DNA of 64,000 nucleotides from Bisbaumannia salifodinae (lineage in GTDB: Bacteria > Pseudomonadota > Gammaproteobacteria > Pseudomonadales > Halomonadaceae). The stretch's first letter is position 1; every line of letters starts with the position of its first letter. Shown here in pieces: positions 63,304 through 64,000 of the stretch. The stretch lies in assembly GCF_039522585.1 (NCBI RefSeq), contig NZ_BAAADR010000022.1, one strand, 5' to 3'. The position numbers and the translations under genes were made by a program. Below the pieces are notes generated by a model that saw only the letters and a program-made list of their open reading frames with translations, was not told the DNA's origin and did no database searches.

Positions 63304-63822
63304 TCAGTAGTTCAAGCGAATGTTCAGGTTCAAGTCTCTCCCATCATACGGAAAGCTGGCGGCATCGAACGAGGGTGCGCCCATCGAGGCTTCTGCGTCG
63401 TTTGAAAAACCGTAGCCTTCCGTGGGGACACCCAACCAGTTGGTAGCAAGCGCGCCATCCATATTCTCATCATGAATGACTGCCAACGCATAGGTTCCCT
63501 GCGGGATGTCTAAAAAGTCACAACGTGCCCGCGTATCCCTGATCTTAATTACCATGATATTGGTTGCATAGTTCATGAATTCAGTAGGAAAGCCCACTGG
63601 TGACTCGAAAAGCGCGCAAGCCACCACTCCGGTGCTGTTTTGTATATCAAGAATGTTCACGTGAATTCCATGGCACGATGATTGGGAAAACACGCTGGTG
63701 GGAAGGCTCGAAAGCACCAGCACTGAAGTCAATATCACGCACTTCCCCATCTTGGGGTAAAGCGTCACCGAATGCCTAGCCTTGGAGGCCAATGCGGCCT
63801 TACGAATAGCTGACTCACTCAT
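63304..63822 (-). CDS. Secreted DUF2141-family protein
   Basis: A small exported protein of 172 residues. A hydrophobic signal stretch (MGKCVILTSVLVLSSLPTSVFS, cut) lies about 25 residues in, followed by the DUF2141 beta-sandwich: CHGIHVNILDIQNSTGVVACALFES, GTYALAVIHDENMDGALATNWLGVP-type segments (typical YAVAVFHDEN.NGKLDTNFLGIP). Function unknown. GAGG precedes ATG 63822; a start at 63750 (MGKC) would put the signal first. Base composition is lower in GC than its neighbours, suggesting transfer. Confidence 0.75.
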   Translation of the reverse strand: MSESAIRKAALASKARHSVTLYPKMGKCVILTSVLVLSSLPTSVFSQSSCHGIHVNILDIQNSTGVVACALFESPVGFPTEFMNYATNIMVIKIRDTRARCDFLDIPQGTYALAVIHDENMDGALATNWLGVPTEGYGFSNDAEASMGAPSFDAASFPYDGRDLNLNIRLNY

Positions 63823-64000
63823 AACCCACCTCATATTCCTATCGGCGAGGCTTGAATCCGACACCAGGTGTCTAACGAGGCTGTAGAAAAAACCATTTCC
63901 GGCCATCCTACACCCTTCCTATTAATTCAAATCTTCCGGCATAGCGTCCGGCCCATCATTCATGAATCACGCCACTGATGCCGATGATGATCTCTATCAT

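Overview
The window is GC-rich, gene-dense chromosomal DNA. Gene content and order suggest a Gammaproteobacterium close to Halomonas (Halomonadaceae): an rpoS-nlpD-DUF368-pcm-surE-truD-ispF-ispD-ftsB block, an Entner-Doudoroff sugar locus controlled by HexR, nasST-controlled nitrate assimilation, and an alpha-glucoside/sucrose-type ABC transporter with a GH32 sucrase. The organism assignment is inferred from gene content; no rRNA is present. I saw no tRNA, CRISPR array, phage or IS transposase.

Layout. (1) 1-5.7 kb: 3' part of a large membrane-bound LOV/GGDEF/EAL/receiver protein, a peroxiredoxin, a GNAT enzyme and a small arfA gene. (2) 5.7-16.3 kb: nitrate assimilation. cobA and nasA are on the minus strand; nasT, nasS, a NasC-like flavoprotein, nirB and nirD are on the plus strand. 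Leader RNAs of both nasA and the nirBD operon carry two hexaloop hairpins of the ANTAR-target type in front of a terminator, which fits control by NasT released from NasS. (3) 16.3-26.1 kb: lrgAB, an MFS exporter with a divergent MocR-type regulator, phoH2, ettA, lpxL and alr. (4) 26.4-35.3 kb: the rpoS/nlpD/surE/isp/ftsB block on the minus strand. (5) 35.5-44.3 kb: gap, then edd, glk, a hexose-6-phosphate mutarotase, an aldo/keto reductase, pgi and a fructokinase. (6) 44.5-54.5 kb: porin, GH32 sucrase, ABC ATPase, two permeases, two paralogous binding proteins (one interrupted by TGA) and a LacI regulator, with a shared 12-bp palindromic operator at five positions. (7) 54.7-59 kb: a nitrilase, then an AraC / methyltransferase / PPOX cassette bracketed by ~110-bp direct repeats of the eda 3' end and terminator. 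(8) 59-63.1 kb: eda, pgl, zwf and divergent hexR. (9) 63.3-63.8 kb: a DUF2141 secreted protein.

How it works together. Sucrose or a related glucoside would enter through the porin and ABC transporter and be split by the GH32 enzyme. Fructose is phosphorylated by the PfkB-type kinase and isomerised by Pgi; glucose is phosphorylated by Glk. Glucose-6-phosphate is then burned through Zwf, Pgl, Edd, Eda and Gap, so almost the whole route lies within 28 kb.

The most unusual sequence-level observations are: three operon junctions (ftsB/ispD, edd/glk, zwf/pgl) where the junction itself has been duplicated in tandem, leaving mini-ORFs whose stop overlaps or abuts the next start codon; the paired ANTAR leaders; LacI-type operators embedded in signal-peptide codons; a stem-loop straddling the arfA stop codon; and the repeat-bracketed cassette at eda.
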